DNA from: Solibacillus ferritrahens
GTDB taxonomy: Bacteria > Bacillota > Bacilli > Bacillales_A > Planococcaceae
Assembly: GCF_037027585.1 (NCBI RefSeq)
Contig: NZ_JAXCLE010000003.1
Span: 62,001 to 126,000 of the forward strand
Direction of reading: 5' to 3'
Length of the DNA stretch: 64,000 bases
This document shows, piece by piece, positions 50,743 to 59,604 of this stretch (position 1 is its first letter; the number at the start of each line of letters is the position of its first letter). The position numbers were made by a program, and so were the translations under genes. The notes under the pieces were generated by a model. The model was not told the origin of the DNA. It worked only from the letters and a program-made list of their open reading frames with translations, and did no database searches.

Positions 50743-53226
50743 TTGAAAGATATAATCCATTTTCTTATGAAGGGATGGCTAAAAAGCAAGTATATTTTCC
50801 TGTTTCCGATTGCAATGGGGCTTCTTATTTGTATACTGCTTGGCATTAATAGTACGCAGTCAGGTGGAACGAAGAACGAGTTGCAGGAAACATTTGACAA
50901 TCGTAAAGAAACTGTTCGTCTTTTAATTTCCAGTATGCTAACAAAAGACCGTGTTATTGGTCTTACACCTGATGAACGGGAATCGTTGGATATTCTTTTG
51001 TTGAAGGAAGAGCATATAAAAGAGATATTGGCAAAGATTAATGCAGGGGATCTACAGATTGCACAACAACAGCTTGCCTATATAAATGAGTACGAAACAT
51101 ATACCGCCACAACCAAATTTATACCTTACCTCAATAAAGATGCATTAAAGCTTGAGCGTCTTATGGCTGAACATTTACTTAATTATGATCTACCATATAC
51201 AGAGCAAATCACTCCCTATAAAACGGCCCTCTTTACAAAGCAGTTATTCCAGATTTTTTTTAGCCCGATTACTATATTTATGCTACTCCTTGTATTTTGT
51301 TTTAAATATATGGCTGATAAAGAAAAACGGCTATTTGATTTCTTTAAAATAAATTCATTATCCAATACATCCATTTATTACGGATACTTAGTTCCATTAC
51401 TAAGTGTAGTATTTTTGTATATTTTTATAGCAAGTATTCTATCGTTTTTACCTCCGTTAGTAACTGGGAATATCAATACAATTTTTTACCCGCTGGAAGT
51501 AGCTGTCGGTTCAGAAATAATTTTGGTGCCTGTATGGAAGTGGCTAGGTTTTATTCCGATTGGCTGGGGAATTTTTATTTCATTTCTACTGCTTATAACA
51601 ATTTGTCTGTTCAAGCAGCAAGCCAATTTAGGCATCCTGTTCTTTGTCATTAGTATGCCGGTTTTCATCGGCTACATGATTTCATTAAAATCTGGATTCC
51701 AAATAGGTAACCCGATTCACTTAATTGCTTCATATGAACCGCACTTGTTGACTTCAAATCGTTTTGTTCTGTATTTACTTGGCATGCTATTGCTGCTCAT
51801 TTTTAGTAGTATCATTGCGTATGTTATTATTCGAACTAAAAATATCAAGCTTACAATACCTCAACTTAATACAACAAAAAAGCAGTATCAATCAACACAG
51901 AATTTTAAGCTTCTGCAATTCGAGCATATAAAAAAGAAACGCAAAGGACATATTCTTTTTACCATAATTTTATTATTCGGAATGATTGGTGGGGTCGTTG
52001 TTGCGGTGAATGAGCAGTATCAAACATTCCCTGACAAAGCATTAAAAGCGATTGAAAGTTATCAAAATCAAATTATTCAAGATCAGGCACATTGGAAACT
52101 AGTAGCGGAAGAATTTGAACTCGAACAGGCATTGCAACGGCAAATGGCGGAGCAAGCCGGAGAAGAAATGGAAATACTGGAGGAAAACCCGTTCCTATTG
52201 ATGATCAAACAATTGGAAAATCGGTATGATGCAGTGGAAAGTTTAAAAGGCGAGATTCATTCCCCTGACTTTTCCGAAACTTTTCGTAAAGTGATGAAAT
52301 CGCTGGCGCCTGGTTCATATAAAGACAGCGAAAACACAAGCACTTTGACAGATATGGCATCTGAAGAGCAGCAAATGATTCTGGAAGACAAGGGGATCAC
52401 CCCATGGCCACTTGGACATAAATGGGTTTCCAATTTTCATGATCCGAGTCGTGCTGTGGATAATGACCATTTTAAAAGATTAAACCTTTTCCAGGAACAA
52501 AATACTAAATATGACAACAGCAGTTTGTTTGCTGTCTACAAGTTTATGGATTGGAATATGATGCTGTTTGTATTGCTTCTATTTGTATTACTGTTATGGA
52601 CAACGATGGCTGAGGAGCGCAGTCCTAATCCAACGATTAACTTTTTAGCTACGAAGCCGATTCGACTTACATCCGTTTATATAACGAAATGGCTCTATAA
52701 TTTCGTGATTGCCTGTAGTTTACTTCTTATTAGCAGTACGATCGTTCTCCTCGTTGCCATACTTATTGGGGGCTTTGGAGAAGCGAATTATCCGATTTTG
52801 ATTTATGCGAGGGAAAGGATAGGGGAACATTATTTCCTTTCAACAGCCGATTATGCCTATTTTTACTTTGAAAGCCTAGCTGCACTTCTTGTGAAAAGCG
52901 GAATTCTTATCATCGCTCAAATTTACTTTTTGAATAGCCTGTTCAGTTTCATAGGAAAAGTGATTAAAAACCATTACGCAGCTATTATTGTGACGTTCTT
53001 GATTGTCATTGCAGGCTATACTGCTGGAAACTATTATATTGAATTAACGAGCAGTTTTTATAATCCGTTTGTCTATTTTGATACTTGGAATGTGATAGAT
53101 GGCTGGAAATCCATTGAAGCGAATAACGGGCAAGTAAATTTTCTAAGTGGCACGGCCATTTTATTCGTTAGCGGAAGCTTGTTGTTCGTTATCGGTCTTT
53201 TATTTAGAAGGAGGGTGACATCTTAA
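50743..53226 (+). CDS. Large ABC-2 type permease, about 827 aa
   Basis: A membrane protein made of two similar halves, each with an N-terminal helix, a long outside loop and five or so more helices (about 1-390 and 400-827). It is the permease of the exporter whose ATPase follows with a TAATG overlap. The second outer loop has a long helical part (RQMAEQAGEEMEILEENP). The start is most likely TTG at 50743, because GGAGGGGGACAA sits exactly before it; the upstream in-frame ATGs at 50713 and 50725 lack ribosome sites. Exported substrate unknown; such duplicated permeases are often linked to peptide or lipid export. Confidence 0.85.
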   Translation: MKDIIHFLMKGWLKSKYIFLFPIAMGLLICILLGINSTQSGGTKNELQETFDNRKETVRLLISSMLTKDRVIGLTPDERESLDILLLKEEHIKEILAKINAGDLQIAQQQLAYINEYETYTATTKFIPYLNKDALKLERLMAEHLLNYDLPYTEQITPYKTALFTKQLFQIFFSPITIFMLLLVFCFKYMADKEKRLFDFFKINSLSNTSIYYGYLVPLLSVVFLYIFIASILSFLPPLVTGNINTIFYPLEVAVGSEIILVPVWKWLGFIPIGWGIFISFLLLITICLFKQQANLGILFFVISMPVFIGYMISLKSGFQIGNPIHLIASYEPHLLTSNRFVLYLLGMLLLLIFSSIIAYVIIRTKNIKLTIPQLNTTKKQYQSTQNFKLLQFEHIKKKRKGHILFTIILLFGMIGGVVVAVNEQYQTFPDKALKAIESYQNQIIQDQAHWKLVAEEFELEQALQRQMAEQAGEEMEILEENPFLLMIKQLENRYDAVESLKGEIHSPDFSETFRKVMKSLAPGSYKDSENTSTLTDMASEEQQMILEDKGITPWPLGHKWVSNFHDPSRAVDNDHFKRLNLFQEQNTKYDNSSLFAVYKFMDWNMMLFVLLLFVLLLWTTMAEERSPNPTINFLATKPIRLTSVYITKWLYNFVIACSLLLISSTIVLLVAILIGGFGEANYPILIYARERIGEHYFLSTADYAYFYFESLAALLVKSGILIIAQIYFLNSLFSFIGKVIKNHYAAIIVTFLIVIAGYTAGNYYIELTSSFYNPFVYFDTWNVIDGWKSIEANNGQVNFLSGTAILFVSGSLLFVIGLLFRRRVTS

Positions 53227-54092
53227 TGGTATTGCATGTTCATCAGCTCGAAAAAAAGTATAAAAATAAGCTAATCCTCGAAAATATTAATTTTTCGATT
53301 GGAGGTGGGGAAATCATTGGTCTTGTAGGACCAAATGGGGCAGGGAAATCAACGTTAATGCGTTCAGTATTAGGGCTGGAAGAAATTAATGGCGGCTCAG
53401 TTCAAATAAATAACATTTCTCATAATAGCCCTGAATTTTTTAAATATATCTCTTTTTTACCGAGTGATAATTACTTGTATATGCAGCTAACAGGTTATGA
53501 TCATCTGTCGTTTATTGCCAATGTCTATAAGATTCCCCCTAATGATATCGAGGATATTATAGATCTAGTCGGAATTCGCTCCTATGTGAATCAGCCTGTG
53601 AAGTCCTATTCTTATGGGATGCGCCAACATTTATTTATTGCGGTAAGTATTCTGACAAAGCCGCTGATTATTTTAATGGATGAACCGTTTAACGGATTGG
53701 ACCCAACAAGTACTATAGAATTAAAACAATTAATCCGCACACTGCATGGACAGGGAATCAGCATAGTCATCTCCACACATAACCTCGATATACTGGAGGA
53801 TTTGACAGATACAATCTGGTTTATTAAAGAGGGAAAGCTCCATACAAATCAGCTTGAGTCAAAGATCGATGTACCTTATGAGATTAAGTGTAATCCTAAT
53901 CATGACCTTGCTCAATTAATGCAAGATAGTGAACTTCCATTTCAGATAAATGAAAATCGGCTTATTACAGATGCGGCACACTCGATTGAAATTTATCTGC
54001 AATGGCTACTTAAGCAGGATATACAAATTCAGTCGGTAAATCCGTTAAAACGTAATTTGGAAGAGTTGTATCGCGATTTTTATGATGTGTAG
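53226..54092 (+). CDS. ABC transporter ATP-binding protein
   Basis: A 288-residue ATPase: Walker A GPNGAGKST (about residues 36-44), signature region YSYGMRQHLFIAVSIL (about 124-139), Walker B IILMDEPFNGLDP and STHNLDIL switch. Its signature is degenerate (SYGMRQ in place of SGGQ), as in bacitracin- and gliding-type exporters. It overlaps the permease stop by one base and forms a two-gene exporter with it. Confidence 0.9.
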   Translation: MVLHVHQLEKKYKNKLILENINFSIGGGEIIGLVGPNGAGKSTLMRSVLGLEEINGGSVQINNISHNSPEFFKYISFLPSDNYLYMQLTGYDHLSFIANVYKIPPNDIEDIIDLVGIRSYVNQPVKSYSYGMRQHLFIAVSILTKPLIILMDEPFNGLDPTSTIELKQLIRTLHGQGISIVISTHNLDILEDLTDTIWFIKEGKLHTNQLESKIDVPYEIKCNPNHDLAQLMQDSELPFQINENRLITDAAHSIEIYLQWLLKQDIQIQSVNPLKRNLEELYRDFYDV

Positions 54093-54113
54093 TTAATATA
54101 GGAAATTATAAAA

Positions 54114-54144
54114 AGCCGTTGTCGCATATCGTGACAACGGCTTA
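54114..54144 (+). terminator. Hairpin after the ABC exporter genes
   Basis: AAGCCGTTGTC pairs perfectly with GACAACGGCTT. The T run is on the minus side only, so plus-strand termination is uncertain. Confidence 0.55.
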
Positions 54145-54194
54145 AACTGTAGACGACCTCTTAAAAAGTATTTGTTTAAAATTACATATATTGA

Positions 54195-54345
54195 ACCGTT
54201 GATTTCCATTCCGGGACCGAAGCTTTCCCCGGGCACGGCTCCAGCTAACTAAATTGTGCCTACAACGGCAGGTACAATTTAGTGGATCTTCCGCGCGTGC
54301 GGTTCCCGGTGGAGTCACGGTCCCTCCACTCCAATCAACTTATTC
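54195..54345 (-). repeat. Dispersed repeat family B, copy 2 (inverted, diverged)
   Basis: In reverse complement it aligns with the centre of copies at 50331 and 56540 (CGCGGAAGATCCACT, AGTTAGCTGGAGCC). The central stem is kept but with other bases: ACTAAATTGTGCC (54248-54260) with GGTACAATTTAGT (54271-54283). The outer stem is GGGACCG (54213-54219) with CGGTCCC (54318-54324). Confidence 0.85.
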
Positions 54346-54451
54346 ATCGCTTTAAATAAAGTGAGATATGATTTCAATGATGACTAGTAATCAAACAATG
54401 AACGTGAACAAATTTTCCGGCTAACCATCTAGTTGAAATTTATAATAAAAA

Positions 54452-54492
54452 GACAAAAGGTCTCGAGGGTTTATCTCTCGAGACCTTTTGTC
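54452..54492 (+). terminator. Strong palindromic hairpin
   Basis: GACAAAAGGTCTCGAG pairs perfectly over 16 bases with CTCGAGACCTTTTGTC; T tract within the stem end. It separates the exporter genes from the urea operon. Confidence 0.75.
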
Positions 54493-54889
54493 GACAATCT
54501 AAGCCATTGTCATGTATCGCGAAAACGGCTTAATTTATGGTGAAATGAAACTTCTGAAACCAAAAACTTCAATTAAATCTTCGATAAGTTCTATTTATCC
54601 TCCTAAAAAAACAATCCAAAGTCACTTATGTAAGATTAGTTAACATTAAAAACAAAACTGAACTACATTTTAACATCCAGCGTCATACAGAGACTTTGCG
54701 AAAAATACCTTTGAGGCAATATGCCTGTATACATAACGTTAGAAGAGGCTCGAGTAAGATGTGTTTTGTATTTTGAAAGCTATATTTTCATAATTTTATT
54801 AACAAAAATTGGAGATAAAAGTAAGTAATAACCAAAATATGGATTCGTCATACTTCTTATATTGAGATAAGAATGTTCTGAAAATGGAA

Positions 54890-54918
54890 TTGATACAGAC
54901 TGAATTATTCTATAGAAT
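54890..54918 (+). promoter_or_regulatory. Probable sigma-A promoter of urtA
   Basis: TTGATA (54890-54895) and TAGAAT (54913-54918) with a 17-base spacer, 62 bases before the start codon. No convincing TnrA/GlnR box was found. Confidence 0.55.
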
Positions 54919-54979
54919 TTCACGTGTAAGGAAAACTAACATGAAAATCCTTGCGTAATAGTTTGAGGGGGGTTAGTGA

Positions 54980-56257
54980 ATGAAAAAGCTGAAAAATATA
55001 TGGTTTATGGCATTGTTGACACTTATGTTTGTCGTATTAACAGCTTGTGTCGGTGAAAATGCCGCAGAACCAGCAAAAACGGGAGCAGAATCAACATCAG
55101 ATGGTACAGCTACTAAAACAGAAAAGCCAGAGGGTGATAATGTAAAAGTAGGGATTTTACACTCATTGAGTGGCACGATGGCAATCAGTGAGGTATCACT
55201 AAGAAATGCCGAAATGATGGCAATCGAAGAAATCAATGCCGCTGGTGGTGTTTTAGGTAAACAAATTGAACCAATTATTGAAGATGGTGCATCAGATTGG
55301 CCTACGTTTGCTGAAAAAGCAAAAAAATTACTTCAAAGTGATCAAGTAGCCACGGTATTCGGTGGTTGGACTTCCGCATCACGTAAAGCAATGCTCCCTG
55401 TATTTGAACAAAATAATGGCTTACTTTGGTACCCAGTGCAATATGAAGGAATGGAATCTTCGCCGAACATTATGTACACAGGCGCTACTACTAATCAACA
55501 GATTGTTCCAGCAGTGGACTGGCTGTTAGAAAACAAAGGGAAAAAGATGTTCTTATTAGGTTCAGATTACGTTTTCCCTCGTACTGCCAATAATATTATA
55601 AAAGCTCAATTAAAAGCAAAAGGTGGCGAATTAGTCGGTGAAGAATATACTGCCCTTGGCCACACTGACTACTCGACATTAATTTCAAAAATTAAGGCGG
55701 CAAAGCCAGATGTTGTGTTTAACACATTAAATGGCGATAGTAACGTCGCATTCTTTAAACAATTAAAAGATGTTGGTATTACAGCTGAAAATCTACCTGT
55801 CCTTTCAGTATCAATTGCTGAAGAAGAAATTCGCGGTATTGGTGGAGATGTTGTAGCTGGACATTATACTTCTTGGAACTATTACCAAACACTTGATACA
55901 GCAGAAAATAACGACTGGGTTGCAAACTTCAAAGCGAAGTACGGAGATGAAGTTGTAACAGACGATCCAATTGAAGCGGCATACTTTGCAGTTTATTTAT
56001 GGGCTGCAGCAGCAGAAAAAGCCGGCTCGTTTGATGTAGATGCTGTGAAAGAAGCAGCGAAAGGTATTGAAGTGTCTGCTCCAGGTGGTACCGTGAAAAT
56101 CGATGGAGATAACCAACATACTTATAAAGTCGTTCGTATCGGTGAAATTCGTGAAGACGGTTTAATCGATGAGCTTTGGAATTCAGGTGAGGCAGTGAAG
56201 CCAGATCCATACTTAGAAAACTATGATTGGGCAGCATCTGTAAAACCAGGTGAATAA
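54980..56257 (+). CDS. urtA: Urea ABC transporter substrate-binding lipoprotein
   Basis: A 425-residue lipoprotein with lipobox LTAC (Cys23). The mature chain opens VKVGILHSLSGTMAISEVSLRNAEMMAIEEINAAGGVLG and has FGGWTSASRKAMLPVFEQNNGLLWYPVQYEGMESSPNI, which is specific to UrtA rather than branched-chain amino acid binders. It should bind urea or short amides outside the membrane. urtBCDE follow, but after an unusual 622-base gap filled by repeats C and B. GAGGGGGGTTAGTGA is the ribosome site. Confidence 0.95.
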   Translation: MKKLKNIWFMALLTLMFVVLTACVGENAAEPAKTGAESTSDGTATKTEKPEGDNVKVGILHSLSGTMAISEVSLRNAEMMAIEEINAAGGVLGKQIEPIIEDGASDWPTFAEKAKKLLQSDQVATVFGGWTSASRKAMLPVFEQNNGLLWYPVQYEGMESSPNIMYTGATTNQQIVPAVDWLLENKGKKMFLLGSDYVFPRTANNIIKAQLKAKGGELVGEEYTALGHTDYSTLISKIKAAKPDVVFNTLNGDSNVAFFKQLKDVGITAENLPVLSVSIAEEEIRGIGGDVVAGHYTSWNYYQTLDTAENNDWVANFKAKYGDEVVTDDPIEAAYFAVYLWAAAAEKAGSFDVDAVKEAAKGIEVSAPGGTVKIDGDNQHTYKVVRIGEIREDGLIDELWNSGEAVKPDPYLENYDWAASVKPGE

Positions 56258-56269
56258 TGGCTAACCATC

Positions 56270-56422
56270 ATAACATGGGGAAGATTTTCTAATAAAATTT
56301 CACTTGATTGGTGGGCTACGGCAAGACAGCGCTAAAGCCACGTGATACGTGTCTTTATCACTGCCTATATTGCCGTTTGCGAGGCCCACCAATCCCCAAA
56401 TTTTTTACCTCTTTATAAAGTG
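56270..56422 (+). repeat. Dispersed repeat family C, copy 2
   Basis: Near copy of 42137-42286. Here an 11-base perfect inverted repeat, GATTGGTGGGC ... GCCCACCAATC, encloses the body of the element, giving a large stem-loop. It starts 12 bases after the urtA stop. Confidence 0.85.
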
Positions 56423-56539
56423 TAGTAAAAACACCCAATCAAGCCGCTTGCGCTATCGCGAGGCGGCGGAGAGCAAAATGCTATATTTTGAATCTTCATT
56501 TTTGTAGAAATTTACTTTATGCCAAAGTGTAGAGTGACG

Positions 56540-56773
56540 CGGAGCGGAGGATGCGCCGTCAATAACTTTTTTCAACGAAAAGAGTTGTGCGAAGTGTAGG
56601 GGCGGACTCCTTGGCGATTAAGCGTGCGCGGAAAATCCACTTTTGATGCCGCCGTCAAAGGCATCAAAAGTTAGTTGGAGCCACGCCGCCCGGAAAGCCT
56701 GCCCCGGAACGTAGTACAACGGACGCGAGCTTCAAAAACACTTGCTTCAACGTTCTTTCCCGTAGCGCAGCAG
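56540..56773 (+). repeat. Dispersed repeat family B, copy 3
   Basis: Near-identical to 50331-50568, with the perfect central dyad ACTTTTGATGCC (56639-56650) and complement (56660-56671). It lies in the urtA-urtB gap. Just before it, 56449-56477 (GCCGC...GCGGC) is another hairpin. Confidence 0.88.
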
Positions 56774-56879
56774 AACGAACTTGATTTTTAACATCCCCAA
56801 CTTATGGTGATGAACCTGAATAATTGAAATAGTACGCTCCTACATCTAGTAGGGGCTAACTTTTCAATCGAGGAGGTCT

Positions 56880-57785
56880 ATGATGGAGATTTTGTTGACA
56901 CAGCTATTTAATGGATTAAGCTATAGCTCATTTTTATTACTAATTGCGTTAGGTCTTTCCATCACTTTTGGCTTAATGCGTGTTATGAATATGGCACATG
57001 GTGACATGATTATGATCGGAGCATATGTTACCTACTCTGTTCAATTAATTTTTGTCAGTATGGTACCTGAGTCTTTATTTGATTATTATTTTATTCTCTC
57101 TATTCCTATTGCGTTTATTGTAACAGCTTTAATCGGCTTGTTAGTTGAAAAAAGCTTAATTCGATTTTTATATGCTCGACCACTTGATAGTTTATTAGCT
57201 ACTTGGGGATTGAGCTTAATTTTTCAGCAAATTGCCCGGATGATTTTTGGGGCTCCAAACGTTGCCGTAACAGCACCTTCTTGGTTGAATGGCAATGTGG
57301 AAATTGCTTCGGTGGTGTTGCCATATAAACGATTATTTATTCTTGTACTTGTATGCTTGTGTGTGCTGGGGCTTTATTATTATTTAGTTAAAACGACTGC
57401 GGGTAGACGAATGAATGCTGTAACTCTTAATCGACCAATGGCAGCAAGCTTAGGTATTAATACACGAAAAGTAGATGCAACAGCCTTTGCGTTAGGCTCT
57501 GGCTTAGGCGGAGTGGCAGGGTGTGCGCTTACTTTACTTGGTCCAGTTGGTCCAACTGTAGGAACTAATTATATTATCGATGCATTTATGATTGTTATTT
57601 TAGGCGGTGTCGGCAAAATTAAAGGCACGGTGCTTGGTGCCCTATGTATTGGCTTATTAAGTACATTTACTGAATACGGTACAAGTGCCACGATTGCAAA
57701 GGTAGTTGTGTTTGCTTTCATCATTATCTTCCTTCAATGGAAGCCATCAGGACTAATTTCAACTAGAACACGAGTGCTGGACTAA
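56880..57785 (+). CDS. urtB: Urea ABC transporter permease
   Basis: A 301-residue, LivH-type permease with about eight helices. The opening LFNGLSYSSFLLLIALGLSITFGLMRVMNMAHGDMIMIGAY and the C-terminal DAFMIVILGGVGKIKGTVLGAL are family marks; the set with UrtA, UrtC, UrtD and UrtE makes it UrtB. ATG at 56880 (or 56883) follows GAGGAGGTCT. It is separated from urtA by repeats, so it may have its own transcript or depend on read-through. Confidence 0.93.
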   Translation: MMEILLTQLFNGLSYSSFLLLIALGLSITFGLMRVMNMAHGDMIMIGAYVTYSVQLIFVSMVPESLFDYYFILSIPIAFIVTALIGLLVEKSLIRFLYARPLDSLLATWGLSLIFQQIARMIFGAPNVAVTAPSWLNGNVEIASVVLPYKRLFILVLVCLCVLGLYYYLVKTTAGRRMNAVTLNRPMAASLGINTRKVDATAFALGSGLGGVAGCALTLLGPVGPTVGTNYIIDAFMIVILGGVGKIKGTVLGALCIGLLSTFTEYGTSATIAKVVVFAFIIIFLQWKPSGLISTRTRVLD

Positions 57786-57797
57786 GGGGGGAACGAT

Positions 57798-58874
57798 ATG
57801 GCCAAAAGTACGAAAATTAGTTTTTCAATATTATTTTTAATCCTTGCATTAGCACCACTTCTTATGTCAGATTTCCGTATTTCTTTATTAGCGAAATTTT
57901 TATGTTTTGCAATTATTGCAGTAGGGATTAGCTTAATTTGGGGATATACAGGAATTTTAAGTTTAGGGCATGGCGTGTTTTTTGGATTGGGTGCCTATGC
58001 AGTAGGAATGTATTTGAAAATTCAAGCGTCACCAGGTGGGATTCCAGACTTTATGCAATGGTCAGGTGTGAGTGAGCTGCCACTTTTATGGAAGCCTTTT
58101 GCTAACCCCGTTTTTGCCTTGTTTATGATGATCGGGGTGCCTGTCGCCTTGGCATTTATTATTGGATTCTTTACATTCCATAACCGAATAAAAGGGGTGT
58201 ACTTCTCTTTAATTTCGCAAGCTTTAGTCGTTGTGTTTGTAACGCTATTCATCGGTACCCAGGAGCTTACGGGCGGTACGAATGGTTTGACGAATTTTAC
58301 GACAGGCTTCGGGGTGTATTTGACGCATCCAGTCGTACAAAAGGTGCTGTATTATATCACGATTTTAATATTACTCTTAATAGTTCTCATTAGCTTATGG
58401 CTAACACAAAGTCGTGCAGGGAAGCTATTGGTTGCGATTAGAGAAGGGGAAAACCGTGTGCGCTTCCTTGGTTTTAACCCTACAACGTTTAAAGTATTTA
58501 TTTACTGCGTATCGGCAGCGTTTGCCGGGATTGCAGGTGGATTATTTGTCCTGCAGGTCGGCATGATTTCACCAGAAATGATGGGGATTATTCCTTCAAT
58601 TGAGATGGTGCTGTGGGTAGCTGTTGGTGGACGTTATTCGATTTTTGGTGCGGTAATTGGTGCAGTGTTAACAAATAGTGCAAAAACATTTTTCAGTGAA
58701 TCATACCCGGATATGTGGTTGTTTTTATTAGGGAGCTTATTCATTTTAGTCGTACTCGTGATGCCAAATGGATTAGTCGGTGTGGCGCAGTCGCTTTATG
58801 CAAAATGGTTTAGATTCAAAACGTCTAAAAAAGCAGGGGGAACGTCCTATGACGCAAATACTAACTTGCAATGA
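57798..58874 (+). CDS. urtC: Urea ABC transporter permease
   Basis: A 358-residue LivM-type permease with about ten helices. Signatures are the GYTGILSLGHGVFFGLGAYAVGMYL segment (about 50-74) and the EAA-like loop RVRFLGFNPTTFKVFIYCVSAAFAGIAGGLF, with GGRYSIFGAVIGAVL near the end. Third gene of the operon; its 3' end overlaps the urtD start by 26 bases. Confidence 0.93.
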   Translation: MAKSTKISFSILFLILALAPLLMSDFRISLLAKFLCFAIIAVGISLIWGYTGILSLGHGVFFGLGAYAVGMYLKIQASPGGIPDFMQWSGVSELPLLWKPFANPVFALFMMIGVPVALAFIIGFFTFHNRIKGVYFSLISQALVVVFVTLFIGTQELTGGTNGLTNFTTGFGVYLTHPVVQKVLYYITILILLLIVLISLWLTQSRAGKLLVAIREGENRVRFLGFNPTTFKVFIYCVSAAFAGIAGGLFVLQVGMISPEMMGIIPSIEMVLWVAVGGRYSIFGAVIGAVLTNSAKTFFSESYPDMWLFLLGSLFILVVLVMPNGLVGVAQSLYAKWFRFKTSKKAGGTSYDANTNLQ

Positions 58875-59604
58875 TGTGAAAGTTGATTTTGATGGATTTT
58901 TCGCTTTGAAAGGTGTGGATTTACAAGTGGAGCAGCAGGAGGTTCGTTTTTTAATCGGACCGAATGGCGCTGGAAAAACGACTTTGTTGGATGTGATTTG
59001 CGGGAAAACACGAGCAACGGAAGGCTCTGTATTTTTTCAGGAAATGGAGGGCTCTATTCATAAGCTAGAGGAGCATAAAATTGCGCTTGCAGGCATTGCG
59101 CGTAAATTTCAGGCACCGTCAATTTTCCCGCAGTTAACTGTGTTAGAAAATTTAGAGCTTGCGATGAAACAAAAGAAAACATTGTGGCATATGCTGTTTG
59201 CCAAAATGGACGAACCGACAAAGGAAAAGATTGAGTATACGCTTGAAAAAATTAATTTAACTCAGGAACGTAACCGTTTGGCGGGCTTTTTGGCACATGG
59301 TCAAAAACAGTGGCTGGAAATTGGTATGCAGCTCATTCAAGATCCACAACTGCTTTTGCTTGATGAACCAATCGCCGGTATGTCCGGACAGGAACGTGAA
59401 AAAACAGGTCGCCTCATTCACGATGTGTCAAAGGAATGCTCGGTACTAATTGTTGAACATGATATGGAGTTTGTACGTAATTTCTCCAAGCAAGTAACGG
59501 TGATGCACGAAGGAAAGGTACTTTGTGAGGGGGATATGAATACGGTACAAAATGACGAGCGTGTTATTGAGGTGTATTTAGGAAGGGGGAAAACACATGC
59601 TTAA
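58849..59604 (+). CDS. urtD: Urea ABC transporter ATP-binding protein
   Basis: A 251-residue LivG-type ATPase: Walker A GPNGAGKTT, IARKFQAPSIFPQLTVLENLELA in the Q-loop region, signature LAHGQKQWLEIGMQLI (degenerate, with HGQ as usual in UrtD) and Walker B LLLLDEPIAGMSGQE. The start ATG at 58849 is supported by GCAGGGGGAACGTCCT and by the usual N-terminus; an upstream in-frame ATG at 58780 is inside urtC without a site. It overlaps urtE by eight bases. Confidence 0.93.
   Translation: MTQILTCNDVKVDFDGFFALKGVDLQVEQQEVRFLIGPNGAGKTTLLDVICGKTRATEGSVFFQEMEGSIHKLEEHKIALAGIARKFQAPSIFPQLTVLENLELAMKQKKTLWHMLFAKMDEPTKEKIEYTLEKINLTQERNRLAGFLAHGQKQWLEIGMQLIQDPQLLLLDEPIAGMSGQEREKTGRLIHDVSKECSVLIVEHDMEFVRNFSKQVTVMHEGKVLCEGDMNTVQNDERVIEVYLGRGKTHA

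Noticed and set aside
54793..54809. Possible TnrA/GlnR box upstream of urtA
   Set aside because: Only one half (TNACA) matches; the other half does not, so it is no better than chance in AT-rich DNA.
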